Source of the DNA: Paracyclopina nana
Lineage: Eukaryota > Arthropoda > Copepoda > Cyclopoida > Cyclopettidae
Direction: 5' to 3'
Length of the DNA stretch: 64,000 nt
Assembly: GCA_019096065.1 (NCBI GenBank)
Contig: JAGUCH010000001.1
Span: forward strand, 6,138,001 to 6,202,000
Each line of letters opens with the position of its first letter. Within the stretch, counting starts at the first letter, position 1. The position numbers and the translations under genes are program-made. The notes beneath the pieces are model-generated. The model did no database searches. It was not told the origin of the DNA and saw only the letters and a program-made list of their open reading frames with translations. Below are positions 33,925 to 44,652 of this stretch, one piece after another.

Positions 33925-33932
33925 TATATAAA
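33925..33932 (+). promoter_or_regulatory. TATA box upstream of env
   Basis: TATATAAA lies 160 bases before the env ATG at 34085, in the non-coding space between pol and env. A separate env transcript starting near 33955 is possible. Confidence 0.4.
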
Positions 33933-33990
33933 CCATGACATTCGGGCGCAAACACTAACAAGACAAACAAGCGTATAATAATCATTTACC

Positions 33991-34003
33991 TTCTCTCTTG
34001 CAG
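33991..34003 (+). promoter_or_regulatory. Splice acceptor candidate for env mRNA
   Basis: TTCTCTCTTGCAG is a strong pyrimidine tract plus CAG, 81 bases before the env ATG. Spliced env messages are known from insect errantiviruses; the partner donor was not identified. Confidence 0.5.
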
Positions 34004-34084
34004 TCTGAGTTAATAACCATCTACCTCCTAGCGAAAGGAATTTATAAAGTGTACACTAGCTCACCACTACGTACTACGCCCACC

Positions 34085-36542
34085 ATGCATCCAGGTCATT
34101 GTTTGTGCAGTCCCACGCTGATGCTCCTCGTCTTCTTTGGATACAGCTACTGGATCCTCCTCAACGAGGTGGCCCAAGCAGCAGCCTTCCCGGGGCAGTC
34201 ACCACGACCAGCCGATTTGTACACCCCAGACGCCAAGGTGACCTCGTTCACCACCTATGACTGCGCGCATCCAGATGCCATGCACGAAGCTATCGACCTG
34301 AGCCAGCCTGAACTCTGTGAAGATATTCGCAGCTCTTACCAGTCGCCGGTTAATATCACGATTCAGGTACTGCAGACGGCCTCGACCCTCTCCGTTAAGG
34401 CATACCGGTGCCAAGTGCACATATCGCGGGAAGTTACCCGCTGTGGATATGATAGCATCAGTTATGGGAGTCAAATGACGGACGTAAATAGGCCCTACCT
34501 GGTAACGCCGCAAGCCTGCCGAGACGCCGCCGAGAAACGCTTCCTGCTGGTGGAAAATAAGAAGGTCCAAGTCACGCTCAATACCCCCGTGTCCCTGTCG
34601 TACTTCTCCAAAGGTGGGCTCGATAAGGATCACAAGTGCACGACGACTACTTTCACCAGTGGTGGCGTGACATTCTACAAATCGTATGAAACCACCACGA
34701 TCCACGCGTTGGTGGAACCGATCTACGGGAAGCTAAACACGGCCAATGGGCGGGTGGTCTTCTCCAACCACCTTACAGCCAACTTCCAGGACTTGATCGT
34801 GCAGGACGACGCCGAAGGCACCATTGTGTGGCCTAAGCGCAAGACCCCCCGCTGCGAAGATGAACTGAGCGAAGTATACAAGGGGCCGGCCGTTCTGTAC
34901 CCTCACCGCAACTCGTCCAGCTTCAGCGGCAACGCGGGTCACCTAGGAGACCTGCTCCTCCTCGCCCACGAAGAAGAATCGCGGTTCGCGGGATTCGTCC
35001 TCAAGGGCGTGCAGTCCATGTGCCAGCGGCGGCTGTTCACCACTCAGCTCCGCGACTTCGCTGTCTTGATCGTGGGACCCGGGATGGACCTCCAAGCCAA
35101 GTACCTTCACCCGGAGGACATGGACGGTGCGAATATACAGACACAGCTGGCATTCGTGCATTCGCAGCATGCGCTGCATATCCAGGACAGATTCAAGTTC
35201 CTCCAGGAACTTATCTGCAAGAACGAACGATCGATCCTGCACTCCAAGCTTCAGAGTATGGCTTCCGGCTCCTCATCGTACGCCACCCTTGATAGCCACG
35301 GACCAGGCCATCTAGTCACCCGTGCCGGGGCTGTAGCCTATGTTACCTCCTGCTACCCGGTGCAAGCCGTCACCAGGTCTATTGCGAACTGCACACAGGA
35401 GATTCCCGTGCTGGTGAACAACGAGACACGATTCGCGGACCCTCTCTCCTTCGTGCTGACTGACCGGCCCAGCGTGGTCCCATGCGATTCCATCACCCCG
35501 ATTAAATGGAAGATCCACAATCAGTGGATGTGTGCCACCCCCAGATCCACGCCTGCATTGCCCCTACGCAACTCAACCCCATGTCGGACGCGGCTCCCCG
35601 GAGCGGACATTACGACATCAGTCGAGGACTAGGGGTGGAGTGTTCTCGGCGGAACAGCGGGCCAACCATATCCTCTACCTCCACTTGTTTAGCAGTCGGG
35701 AGGCCGTGGTGAACACTATCACTAGTAACGTGCTCCACAACTCGCTTATCACGGGCAGCAGGTCGACCACGCTATGGACGCAGGAAGACATTGATCAAAT
35801 GGTGGATCATGTCGGCAGCGCAATTATTCCTTTCTTCAGCTCAGTAGGGAAGTATTATTCCTACTTCACAGGGACTCTCATCACCATCGGCCTGATCAAG
35901 TTGATCCTCGGAGCCGTCATCCGGATGATCATCCTGTACCGACGGTGCGGACTGGGTTGGTGGATGTTCTTGGCTCTGTGGCATACCGCCTTCCTTATGG
36001 TCGAAATGCCGTGGCGGATGCTTACCAACCTGGGGCACGACCAGATTCTGTTCCCTGGCGGGGACGACGATGACGAGGATCAACCCCCAACACGCGGCAG
36101 GCGCCGACCTCGAAACCGGGAAGGACCCGAGGCATACCCCCTGGCCGCCCTCAGCGACGGAGACGAAGAGGATGACGACGAGGCACCCCCTAAGTACGGG
36201 GTCGCAGAACCGGGAGAAACCGATGGACCCCGCCGGTCTGGATTCCGCCAACGCATGAAGGAGGCTCTATTTAAAGAACAAGACGGCCTCTACCGGAACC
36301 TGCAGGCACAGGTCGACGCGCTGGCGAGGCAGAACGAGACCATGCACAATTACATTATGGCTGTGCTCCCCTCGGCTCCGGCGCCCAATACTGTGGCCTC
36401 CGCGACCTCGACGCCCCTGAAGTCACCGATGGAAGGAGGAGCGACCACCGGTCCACCTATCTCCCCTGTACCTCCGGCCACGGGATCCCCCCGACATAGG
36501 GTGCCAGCATTGCGCCGTGAGGACACGGCCACGCTTCAATAG
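34085..36542 (+). pseudogene. env: Envelope glycoprotein, chuvirus-like, with two frame breaks
   Basis: Chosen start: ATG 34085, since the longer frame to 33998 has no ATG and contains the splice acceptor. The N terminus has a hydrophobic leader (LMLLVFFGYSYWILL) and AQAAAF. The ectodomain is Cys-rich with TYDCAHP, CEDI, VKAYRCQVHISREVTRCGYD, several N-x-S/T sites and a later pair PVQAVTRSIANCTQEIPVL and VPCDSI. This pattern resembles glycoproteins of chuviruses and the related env genes carried by some arthropod BEL/Pao elements. The first frame ends at 35630-35632, but protein-like coding has left it near the C-run 35538-35542, runs in a second frame to about the G-run 35632-35635, and continues in a third frame to TAG 36540-36542. 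That last part holds hydrophobic membrane segments (about 35850-36030), then an acidic Pro-rich cytoplasmic-type tail with a short coiled coil. Both breaks sit at homopolymers, so assembly error is a rival to true decay. Confidence 0.6.
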
Positions 36543-36550
36543 GGGGAAAT
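36541..36550 (+). other. Polypurine tract before the 3' LTR
   Basis: AGGGGGAAAT directly abuts the 3' LTR and partly overlaps the env stop codon; this is the expected plus-strand primer site. Confidence 0.75.
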
Positions 36551-36750
36551 TGTAGCAGGATCCCGAGCCTGCGTACCTGCGCTCTCGCCTCCTTCTCGTG
36601 CGGTAGCACTACAATTGTACAGCAGTAAATAAACGACTATGCGCGAGCAAACAGCTCGACGACATATATCCTTCCAACTAAGATGGAGTCTTATAAGCTA
36701 TAAGTTAGTAAGGTGTAACGCGTAGGTCTCAGAGTGTTCGAACCCCTACA
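36551..36750 (+). repeat. 3' LTR
   Basis: 200 bp, the same as the 5' LTR by eye, with AATAAA at 36628-36633. It is followed by the GAAC target duplication. Confidence 0.95.
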
Positions 36751-36776
36751 GAACAAAGAAACACATCTAGTCCTTT

Positions 36777-36782
36777 AATAAA
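36777..36782 (+). terminator. Displaced poly(A) signal of the 24790-26601 gene
   Basis: AATAAA sits 22 bases after the right target duplication. Without the LTR element it would lie about 35 bases after the TGA at 26599, which is a usual place for a short 3' untranslated region. Confidence 0.45.
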
Positions 36783-36784
36783 GT

Positions 36785-36830
36785 CATTCAAACAAATCAT
36801 AAGTGCTCATTCAAACAAATCATAAGTGCT
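36785..36830 (+). repeat. 23-bp tandem duplication
   Basis: CATTCAAACAAATCATAAG plus TGCT occurs twice in direct succession (36785-36807, 36808-36830), just after the poly(A) signal. Confidence 0.85.
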
Positions 36831-37949
36831 ATCTCAAGCAAAAAAAGCCATTTATTTACCCACGCATAAGTAGCAAAAAGTAAAGTATTCATGCATGCTT
36901 GGGTTGGTGGTCATCAGCATTGCCAACGATATTCATCATGTTGTCATTAATCTCTAAATTATCAGGATTAATCTAAAATCAAAGCCTTGAGGCCAGTCAG
37001 TAATTGTAAATTCTGCTTAGCACAAATTTGCCCTAAACCGAGCAAGCCCCCTTTTGACTCCTCCGGTCAAATCCATTCCATGAAAATGGACTAGTTGGTG
37101 CAACCACGACAATGGCTGTTCAAGGTCAGCAATTAAAACTGAATTGCCACGGCTACTAAGGCATCAATTACGAAAGGAGGCTCATTTCCATCATCCCCCC
37201 GTTCTAATGCTTTGTTCATCTATAAAGGAAATTTCCTTCCGTTAAATTGCGTTTTACTTGAGCCTCCAATTTTACTACTGATCAGTTTTACTCACTTTTG
37301 ATAGCTTTAAGTAAACCACTTTTCCCACTTCTTTTGGTCGCATGAGTTTGAAGTGTTTTGATTAATCAGAAGTACGAAAACTTAGGCATTTCATTAAGGC
37401 TGTCGTAAGATTTTAAGGAAACGAGGGATAGATGAACACCCCATAAATCATCATTAGAGATATGTGGAGCAGAAGATGATGAAAATAGTTGCAGATCATG
37501 CCTTAGAACAGTCCAAATGGCCCTAAAAGAAGTCTCACAAGAGCTATTGGTTTTTAAAAGCCTAATTATTGGCGCAGCAGCTGCTGCATAGAGACTTCAT
37601 TACGCGGTCTTCCTTGTAATTACAATGGATCGATTGGGAGTTGCCGATGATCGATTAGAAATGCCTAATAACTTCAATAGGAGGAAGAATGGTCATCTTG
37701 AATCTTCTTCTTCATTCACCTTGAACCCCTGACACGAGCCGACAGATCGGCATGTTTCAACAGCCACGAATCCTCTTAGCTCATATCAGACTGTGACATC
37801 GTTACTGTCAGAAATAAAGATGCAAATGGCCCAGTGGAAGACAACACTGCTGATGCCCCTTCTCGATGATCCACTGACGGCCGCACAGAACCAAATATTT
37901 GCCTGCAGCTGGGCTGAAGCAAACTCCCTCAAACTACTTTTGCTTCTAA
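36831..37949. other. 1.1 kb without recognisable features
   Basis: AT-rich DNA with no coding exon or repeat that I can support. Confidence 0.4.
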
Positions 37950-38171
37950 GGGCCTGTTCACCTGCTTATTATGGCCGTTATTTTGGCAAAATATTAGAGA
38001 GAAATACTGAGAAACTGAGAATTTTATTTTTGGTATAGGATGGCTTTTGGTACCAATAGATCGATTCCGAAGTCAAAATCTCAAAAATGATTTTACAAAT
38101 ACCGGATATTTGCAAATATCAGCATAATATCGCGCGTTATTTTGCTGATAATAATGCAGGTGAACAGGGGC
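37950..38171. mobile_element. 222-bp Harbinger-like MITE, copy 1
   Basis: The ends GGGCCTGTTCACCTGC and GCAGGTGAACAGGGGC are inverted, with TAA on both sides (37947-37949 and 38172-38174). Three-base TWA duplications and GGGC/GGCC ends are typical of PIF/Harbinger elements. It matches 44431-44652 in the reverse orientation. Confidence 0.75.
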
Positions 38172-39314
38172 TAAATGGTCACTTTAGAGATTTGAGGAGC
38201 GCGCGCTCACAAAAAACCTTTAAAAGATTGAAGGATATAAAAACTGGGTATTTAATGTGTTGAGCTCTGCGCGGCAAATATTTACTGTTGTTGAATGCCA
38301 ATTTTTTGCTGCTGTTGCCCCTCAACGTCCCAAAATTCAATTCAAAACAATGCCCTGGCGACCGAAAAAGGGGGTGGAAGATGAATTGTAATTGCGTACT
38401 CACATCATGTGCGATATGTACACACTCGCGGCTCCTTTAAGAGCGTAAAAATGTGCTGCAGCTTTGAATTGAATGCAATCATGGCTGCCAACAACAATTT
38501 GTTTGATGCGGCAACAAAGCTGTTTGTGCAATTTTGCCTGTTGCTATTTTGAGGCCAGGCCTACTGCACTGAATGTGCAACAACGTTTAAAACCAACATG
38601 AGCCACCATGCTGGTCAAGCCTCCGTATTCCTTGAGCATAAGAGCTTGGAAACGGGTGCATGAAATGCAAAACAAAGCCTGCATAATCCTTCTGGAACGA
38701 CATCCTTTTGGAATGATCCATGGATGCTACTTGAGTTCGCTGCTCTACAACTTCCTGAAATAGATCATCCTAAGAGCTTCTTGGGTCTTAGCCGTGCTGT
38801 AGAAGACCAACATTAATTGGTGCAAAAGACGATGGTCAAAAGTGGGCGTCTATTTATAATAAATCTCCCCCAATTATGTTTTGGCAACGCGTTTACAAAT
38901 TGAGCCGAAAAATACAAACATGCGTAGCTTTTAACATTTTAATATCACGAAAAGGTTCAGGTCGTTAATGTTGAGCTTACGGCCGTACCATTATCAATTG
39001 AAGTTTAAAAAATCACTTTGCCCATTTTTTGCTCTGAAAGATTAGAAACTACTGAGATTGAGCTTGCTTTAATTGGACCACCCAAACCTCATGTCGAAGT
39101 CCTTAATTTAAGTCCACGAGGACTGGCTGAAATAATTATTACCATGAATCATCCATTTGAAAGTCAAGACCAATCTACTTTTGGTCGTCTTTGTTCGGCT
39201 TGAGAAAAAACTCACATGTCATTACATCAACGACTTTTAAAAAATTAGGTGTCAGTTATTTTGCCAATACCCTTGTTTTCCTTACGCCTGATATCATTTC
39301 AAGCTGCTAACCTA
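38172..39314. other. 1.1 kb without recognisable features
   Basis: No exon or element could be supported in this AT-rich stretch; short readings on both strands look random. Confidence 0.4.
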
Positions 39315-39469
39315 AGCCCGGTTCCAACAACAAAATAAGTATAGTATAAGTACAATTAACAAGTATAGTCTGGTGCAGCTGAGCGCGCGAGCTAGCAGGC
39401 ACCATACTATACTTATAAGTAAAAGTAAGGTGTCCATACTATACTGATTTTCATTGTTGGAACCGGGCT
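39315..39469. mobile_element. 155-bp inverted-repeat element
   Basis: AGCCCGGTTCCAACAA at the left and TTGTTGGAACCGGGCT at the right are exact inverted repeats; inside them AAGTATAGTAT and ATACTATACT words continue the symmetry. The target duplication is unclear. Non-coding. Confidence 0.6.
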
Positions 39470-41333
39470 ATAACCTCGTATCGGAAAATTATAAAGTGAA
39501 CAGTCGCAATATATCGACGGAAGCAAAGGAGTATTTCAACTAGATCCTCCAAACAAAAAAATTAATAGATTTTAAGAGTAAAAAGTAAAGGTATCAACTA
39601 AATTTACATTCTTCATGCTCCAAGCGTTGACCGCAAAGGCTAACATTTTGTCCCCCAAGGGTCAGAACAGTGTTCAACTTCCGCTTTTTCATAGTTGGGT
39701 TAACTAGCCCAACTCGATTTTGACTGTCATATTTTACATTCATCAAAATACTTGAAAATTTCCCGTAGTGATTCTGATTTACTTTTCATTTTGAAGAAGC
39801 TGATGCCTCAAACACATTATTCTATAAGGAACACAGACGATTCTTGCATAAGGCTCACCCTAGCTACTAAAGAACAGTGAGTAGGAGAGGCTTGTGAGCC
39901 TGTAAAAGAGGAAGATCTTCTCTGAATCGGCCAAATCCTCCTAACTCGAGCCGAAACCAATTGAAAAAAACTGACAACGATGATATCGTGACGTAGAGCA
40001 TGAGGGCTGCAGCCTAAGAGCATAAAAAGGCATTCAAAGCAATGCGAGAAGTTCAGCAATATAACAAGAACTATGTGTTTGAGGATGTAACATCTTTTTG
40101 ATTGCTATGTTATCTGGTCAATAATCATGAAGATATTCAGGGGTCTTAGCTTAGGGGCAAAAAAACAAGGCGTATCTGCTATGTTTCCTTTCGCAAAGCA
40201 AGTAATCACAATCGATAAGCGTGCCTTCCAGTAGCGTGAAGTTTATCAAGCCATGGCTACGAGAGCTCATAAGTCTCTTATACGTATACTGGTTATCTAC
40301 CGTTCCTTAAGGAATACATTATGAGAAATCCATGCTTAATGACAACTCTCCGCAGCTAGTTGTACTGAGAACTCCTTTGCGCAAAGGAATTTCGCGTTCC
40401 GATTCCTTAATGAGTTTGTAGATGAACAGAGCATTAATTCGTTTCAAAATTATTTATGTCATAGCTGAAATCGTTGATTACCAAAAAAGTGAAGAGCAGA
40501 GAGAAGGTAAGATAATTTCCGAAGGGATAACCCCAAAAGCTTGGCATCAAAGCAAGTAATGCAGAATTTATCACTTGAGCTGAAACTCGATGCGGATGCT
40601 TCGTGATCTGGAATGATATTGGCTCTTCTGATTGTATGACTGTTTAGCGGAAAAGAACGGATGCTCAATGCTGCGTAGCTGGTTGATGCTCGACCTTTAG
40701 GGAATAGAATTGACCCCTGTTATCAAGTCTTTGTTCTGTTTGTGCTGCGATATGCAGAAGCAATTTGGTTCACGACAATTTATGGCAAATGGATCGGGTC
40801 TTCTTGCATTCATTTTTGGCATCTATCAGGCTATAAAATTCTACACATGCCACCATGGCATGGCCTCGCCCACAGCTCACAATTGTGTCCAAATTGCTGG
40901 GTCAGTTGCGGTATGACCAGAATGGTTGCAGGAAGCGTGGAGGCAAGAAAATCGTCTTTCACATATTAAGTTAATTGCCGACCTTGAGTGGCCGCAATTT
41001 ACCTATATCAATTTTACCACCAAGAAAATAATATGCAAATAGTGCATTGCAATAAACTCTAATTGATCTTACTTCTTCGCCGGCCAAAATTGGAGATAAT
41101 TTTGGTGCTGCGATTATAAAACCGCTGTTTTTATATTGCGGAAGAAGTATGGAAATTAAACTGCAATGTAAAATAGCTAGAATTCCACGTTGACTGCTAC
41201 TACAACTACCGCATAATGGAAAAGGTTGCATGCTCTCATCATCGTCATCGTCTTCTTCAAACACTTGTTTTTGCTCGGTATTCATAGGTATTAGATGACA
41301 CTCAACTTTTTTAGCCTCCTCCAAAGTGAGAAC
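39470..41333. other. 1.9 kb without a supported gene
   Basis: Two overlapping readings at 40710-40969 and a minus-strand reading over 40971-41324 (with EEDDDDDES and a donor-like GAA|GTAAGA) were considered as exons, but no partner exons or known domain support them. Confidence 0.3.
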
Positions 41334-41450
41334 ATGAATGGAGACTACGTGAACTCCTCCTTAAGTATTTTAAAAACAGATCTAACTTATGAGTATGCTG
41401 ATCTTGATGAGAGCAAGGTCGACGCTGAAATTGACCACTGCACCACAATA
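41334..41450 (+). CDS. Candidate first coding exon, acidic N-terminal segment
   Basis: From ATG 41334 to a donor ATA|GTAAGA the exon encodes 39 residues in phase 0, starting MNGDYVNSSLSILK and containing an N-glycosylation site and the acidic-tyrosine run LTYEYADLDES. A possible acceptor (CTTTTTTAG) lies upstream at about 41304-41312. Such a segment would suit the extracellular N terminus of a receptor, but no following exon was found, so it may be chance. Confidence 0.25.
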
Positions 41451-42670
41451 GTAAGACAAGGCAATCTGTTCTGTGCAGAACCCGTTTTGCACCCCCCATT
41501 TCTATGTTGAGCATGTCGCTGTTGGCCACACATAAATTTTGTCATTACGATGAGCCCCAGCTCGCGTAACATCGCAATAAGCAATATTTCATCACTAAAA
41601 ACCTAGTAACGACTATGTTGGACAAATTGGCCAAAATTAACCAACCTAGCTCTAGCACAAGCATTGCTTTGCCTCCATGAGTTATTGAATAACAAATTAA
41701 GAATGCCACCGAATTAGAAAGGTGTAGAGAACCGAATTAGAAAGGTGTAGAGAACTGTTATCTACCAATGATGTTCCTAAAAAAGGCATGCTTTCAAGCT
41801 CACGAGATGAAATGTATGTAAAATTAAGCAAAATTGCTTGTCGTGAGAAACACTGGCCAGTTGTGACCTGTTTAGATAAATAAAGCTTCAATATGCTGCT
41901 GGCCGAGAATAACCAAGTCTTATCCTTGCACTAAGAGGCACGAATGAAATAGATAAATCAAGCATCTTTAAGTATCCCACAGACCCAATTTGTCTGCTAC
42001 GTTCAAAATCTTTTCCTGGCCTTTGATGCCGTATCGAATCGCTGAAGGATCCAAGAAGGATCCAATACTCTTAAATAGATGTTTGGCTAGGTTCGACTCT
42101 TAAGGCTACGCTTACAATCAATTGCCCAGATTTGAGCCTTAGGACATGTCAGTAAAAAAGTCAACGTGTTGCACAGGTGTAACCAAAATAATGTCTTGAT
42201 TAATGGTTCCCGCAAAAGTAAACATCAGTTCTGTCAATTAGCTGAAATTTGATGAGCTGGCATAGGCTCATCGAGAATTACATCAATCATGACAACATCG
42301 AAATATTGTGAGGATTCTTTGTTGTTAGAGGTGGTGGAATTGAATTGAACTGCCAAGTTTTTACAAGCAAGTTTTGGTCAATTGTTCCCCTAATGTGATG
42401 CCAATCTTTGTTTGGAAGACTGACATGGATGAGATTTTATTTGGCCAATTTGGGCAGCTCTGACATCATGAGTTGTTTGGCATGGAATGGTCACACGTGC
42501 TTATTTCTATTAAATTCTTTTCGACTCCTCCTTTGTCTCTAATCCGGACAGATGCATTTGCCAACATGTAATTAGCTAATTGAATTTACACCTTGCGATT
42601 ACTTCAGCAGCTTTGAACAATTCAGCGTTAAGAGTATAAGTAACTCATGGACAAAAATAGGCTTTGGCTC
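41451..42670. other. 1.2 kb without recognisable features
   Basis: Nothing supportable apart from a short direct duplication near 41705-41750 (ACCGAATTAGAAAGGTGTAG occurs twice). Confidence 0.4.
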
Positions 42671-42805
42671 ATTATCTTCTGTGTCTTTGATCGTAGCATG
42701 GTTGGGAATTTTATCGGTTCTTATTTACTGACGAGGTTGCGATGTCAGTAAATAAGAAGCGATCACAACCGCATCCAAGCCACGATCAAAGACCCAGAAG
42801 ATAAT
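42671..42805. repeat. 135-bp imperfect palindrome
   Basis: The left arm ATTATCTTCTGTGTCTTTGATCG (split over 42671-42693) is mirrored by CGATCAAAGACCCAGAAGATAAT at the right end. At the centre, TTCTTATTTACTGAC and GTCAGTAAATAAGAA form a perfect 15-bp stem around an 11-nt loop (42718-42758). It is probably a small fold-back element. Confidence 0.55.
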
Positions 42806-44430
42806 TAGGCTTTATCTTGTCGTGGACCCATTAAAAATCTCCTTGTTTTTAACGGGCAAATGAACAGCACCCCATTGTAAATCGAAAAATGGCAATGGCC
42901 GACTCATGCATCATTCTTGATTAGCATTGTGTGTGTTCTACTGACGATTATTACTTGGCATTGTTTCATTCAAATGCACCCATTTATCACGCCTTTGGAT
43001 CTTGAAAATTCGCTAATTGCAGAACATGATACCCTTGCTCCTTGAAGATTACAAATAATTGATTCAAATCTTGACATAAGTGCAATTGAACTTTTGCAAG
43101 AAATTCTTGCTCTCATTATTTTTGCCAGAGTATCATAACTCATCAAATTCTTTTGTGCAATAAATTTTCCTTCTCAGCTTGAGTTCACTTAAAATCTGTC
43201 ATCAGCGATAAGGCAGTCATTAACCTCCATTTTCCCATGATAGCTAGTGGTTTAACTTCAGGTGTCAATGGACAACGTGTTACGAAATGAACATTTGTAA
43301 GATTGACTTGTGAGGAAAGATTGCTTGTGAGGAAAGATTGCGGTCCGTGCGACTCATTATTTCATTAATTAGTGACAAAGGTTGAATGACACCTGGCCCC
43401 CCACTAAAAGAGAATACCCAAAATGATGCAGGTAAGATTTGATAGGCTGCACATATGCATTTAAAACGAAGTAGCAATCAAACCTGCTTTGAATTCAATG
43501 AATGACCAAAGCCAAAAATCCTCCTACCTATAAACAGCAATGGACAACTGGTCATTTTTCTAATAGCATGTCATTTTAATAGTACATAACCAACCAAGCA
43601 ACGCCTAGTTCATAGAAGAGTTTCAATGCTAATGGCATATTGAAAATTGCACTGCCTGCTCATTGAACTGTTTTTATGCAGCACTGCCCACATTTTTATT
43701 ACCGTGCACTGCACAGCCAGTTCTTTTTAGGGCTGCCGTAGCATACAAAGCTTGGAACATTACCTCACATTTTTGAGTCATCACAAGCGTAATGGAGCAA
43801 AAATGATCAAATTGGCTGTGCAATAATATTCCAAGACTATTTGGGGCACAACAGACCGTTATGATACTCAGTTGGATTTGGTCAACTCGAACCTGATACT
43901 GCCAACTCCGGAAGAGATGACGCGAGCTCACTGAAACACCGTGATCCAATTAATCAAGGCAGATTTGATAGTCATTAGTCGACGAGCAAATCGCCTTGAT
44001 TTAGAACATGAAATTGTGGTAATTTCGTATCGCATAAATCTCCCCAATGGCTTCAGCTTTAGTTGTCATGAATTAGAGGGTTCAATCGCGTTATGGCCGC
44101 AAAGCTCTCAGGCCCCGCCACGATCAAAACTTGAGTCAAAAACAGGAGAGGCAAAGAAGCTTGAGCAAGAGTCGATTTCTTCATGAAATGATATAACATC
44201 TCATCAATCTCAAGCCAGAAGTGCGTAATTATTCAATATCGCAATTCCCCATTGGCTACTGAATATGGGGATTTAAGCCCTCTTTTGGTGGTGACATCAT
44301 GATCACGAAAACGCATGTCAAGTGTGACCTTGCACGCTGTATATGGAGTAAAACCAGTTCTTATTTTGCTCCCGACTTTGCCACCAAAATTCTGGTGGTG
44401 AAAGAAGAGATCACGCCCACAAACCACTTA
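42806..44430. other. 1.6 kb without recognisable features
   Basis: AT-rich with no supported exon; a short direct duplication (TTGTGAGGAAAGATTG, about 43309-43340) is the only structure noted. Confidence 0.4.
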
Positions 44431-44652
44431 GGCCCTGTTCACCTGCATTATTATCAGCAAAATAACGCGCGATATTATGATGAAATTTGCATATGTCTGG
44501 TATTTGTAAAATCATTTTTCAGATTTTGACTTCGGAATCGGTCTATTGGAACCCAAAGCCATCCTACATCAATATAAAAATTCTCAGTTTATCAGTATTT
44601 CTCTCTAATATTTTGCCAAAATAACGGCCGTAATAAGCAGGTGAACAGGCCC
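44431..44652. mobile_element. 222-bp Harbinger-like MITE, copy 2
   Basis: The ends GGCCCTGTTCACCTGC and GCAGGTGAACAGGCCC are exact inverted repeats, flanked by TTA on both sides (44428-44430, 44653-44655). It is in opposite orientation to copy 1, has the same length and is diverged at scattered positions. Confidence 0.75.

Larger units (their letters stand above)
26605..36754 (+). mobile_element. Ty3/Gypsy-type LTR retrotransposon with env, plus its target duplication
   Basis: The element proper is 26609-36750. It has 200-bp LTRs (TGTAG...CTACA), a 4-bp target duplication GAAC (26605-26608 and 36751-36754), a primer-binding candidate, a long leader, gag, pol in the order protease-RT-RNase H-integrase (diagnostic of Ty3/Gypsy), env, and a purine tract before the 3' LTR. 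It is visibly GC-rich and CpG-rich compared with the AT-rich host DNA. The two LTRs read as identical, implying a recent insertion, yet pol and env carry breaks, so it probably moved as a defective copy with help in trans, unless the breaks are assembly errors. Confidence 0.95.

Noticed and set aside
40971-41324. 117-residue minus-strand reading with EEDDDDDES
   Set aside because: It starts at a TTG, has only one plausible splice donor and no partner exon, and overlaps the plus-strand candidate region.
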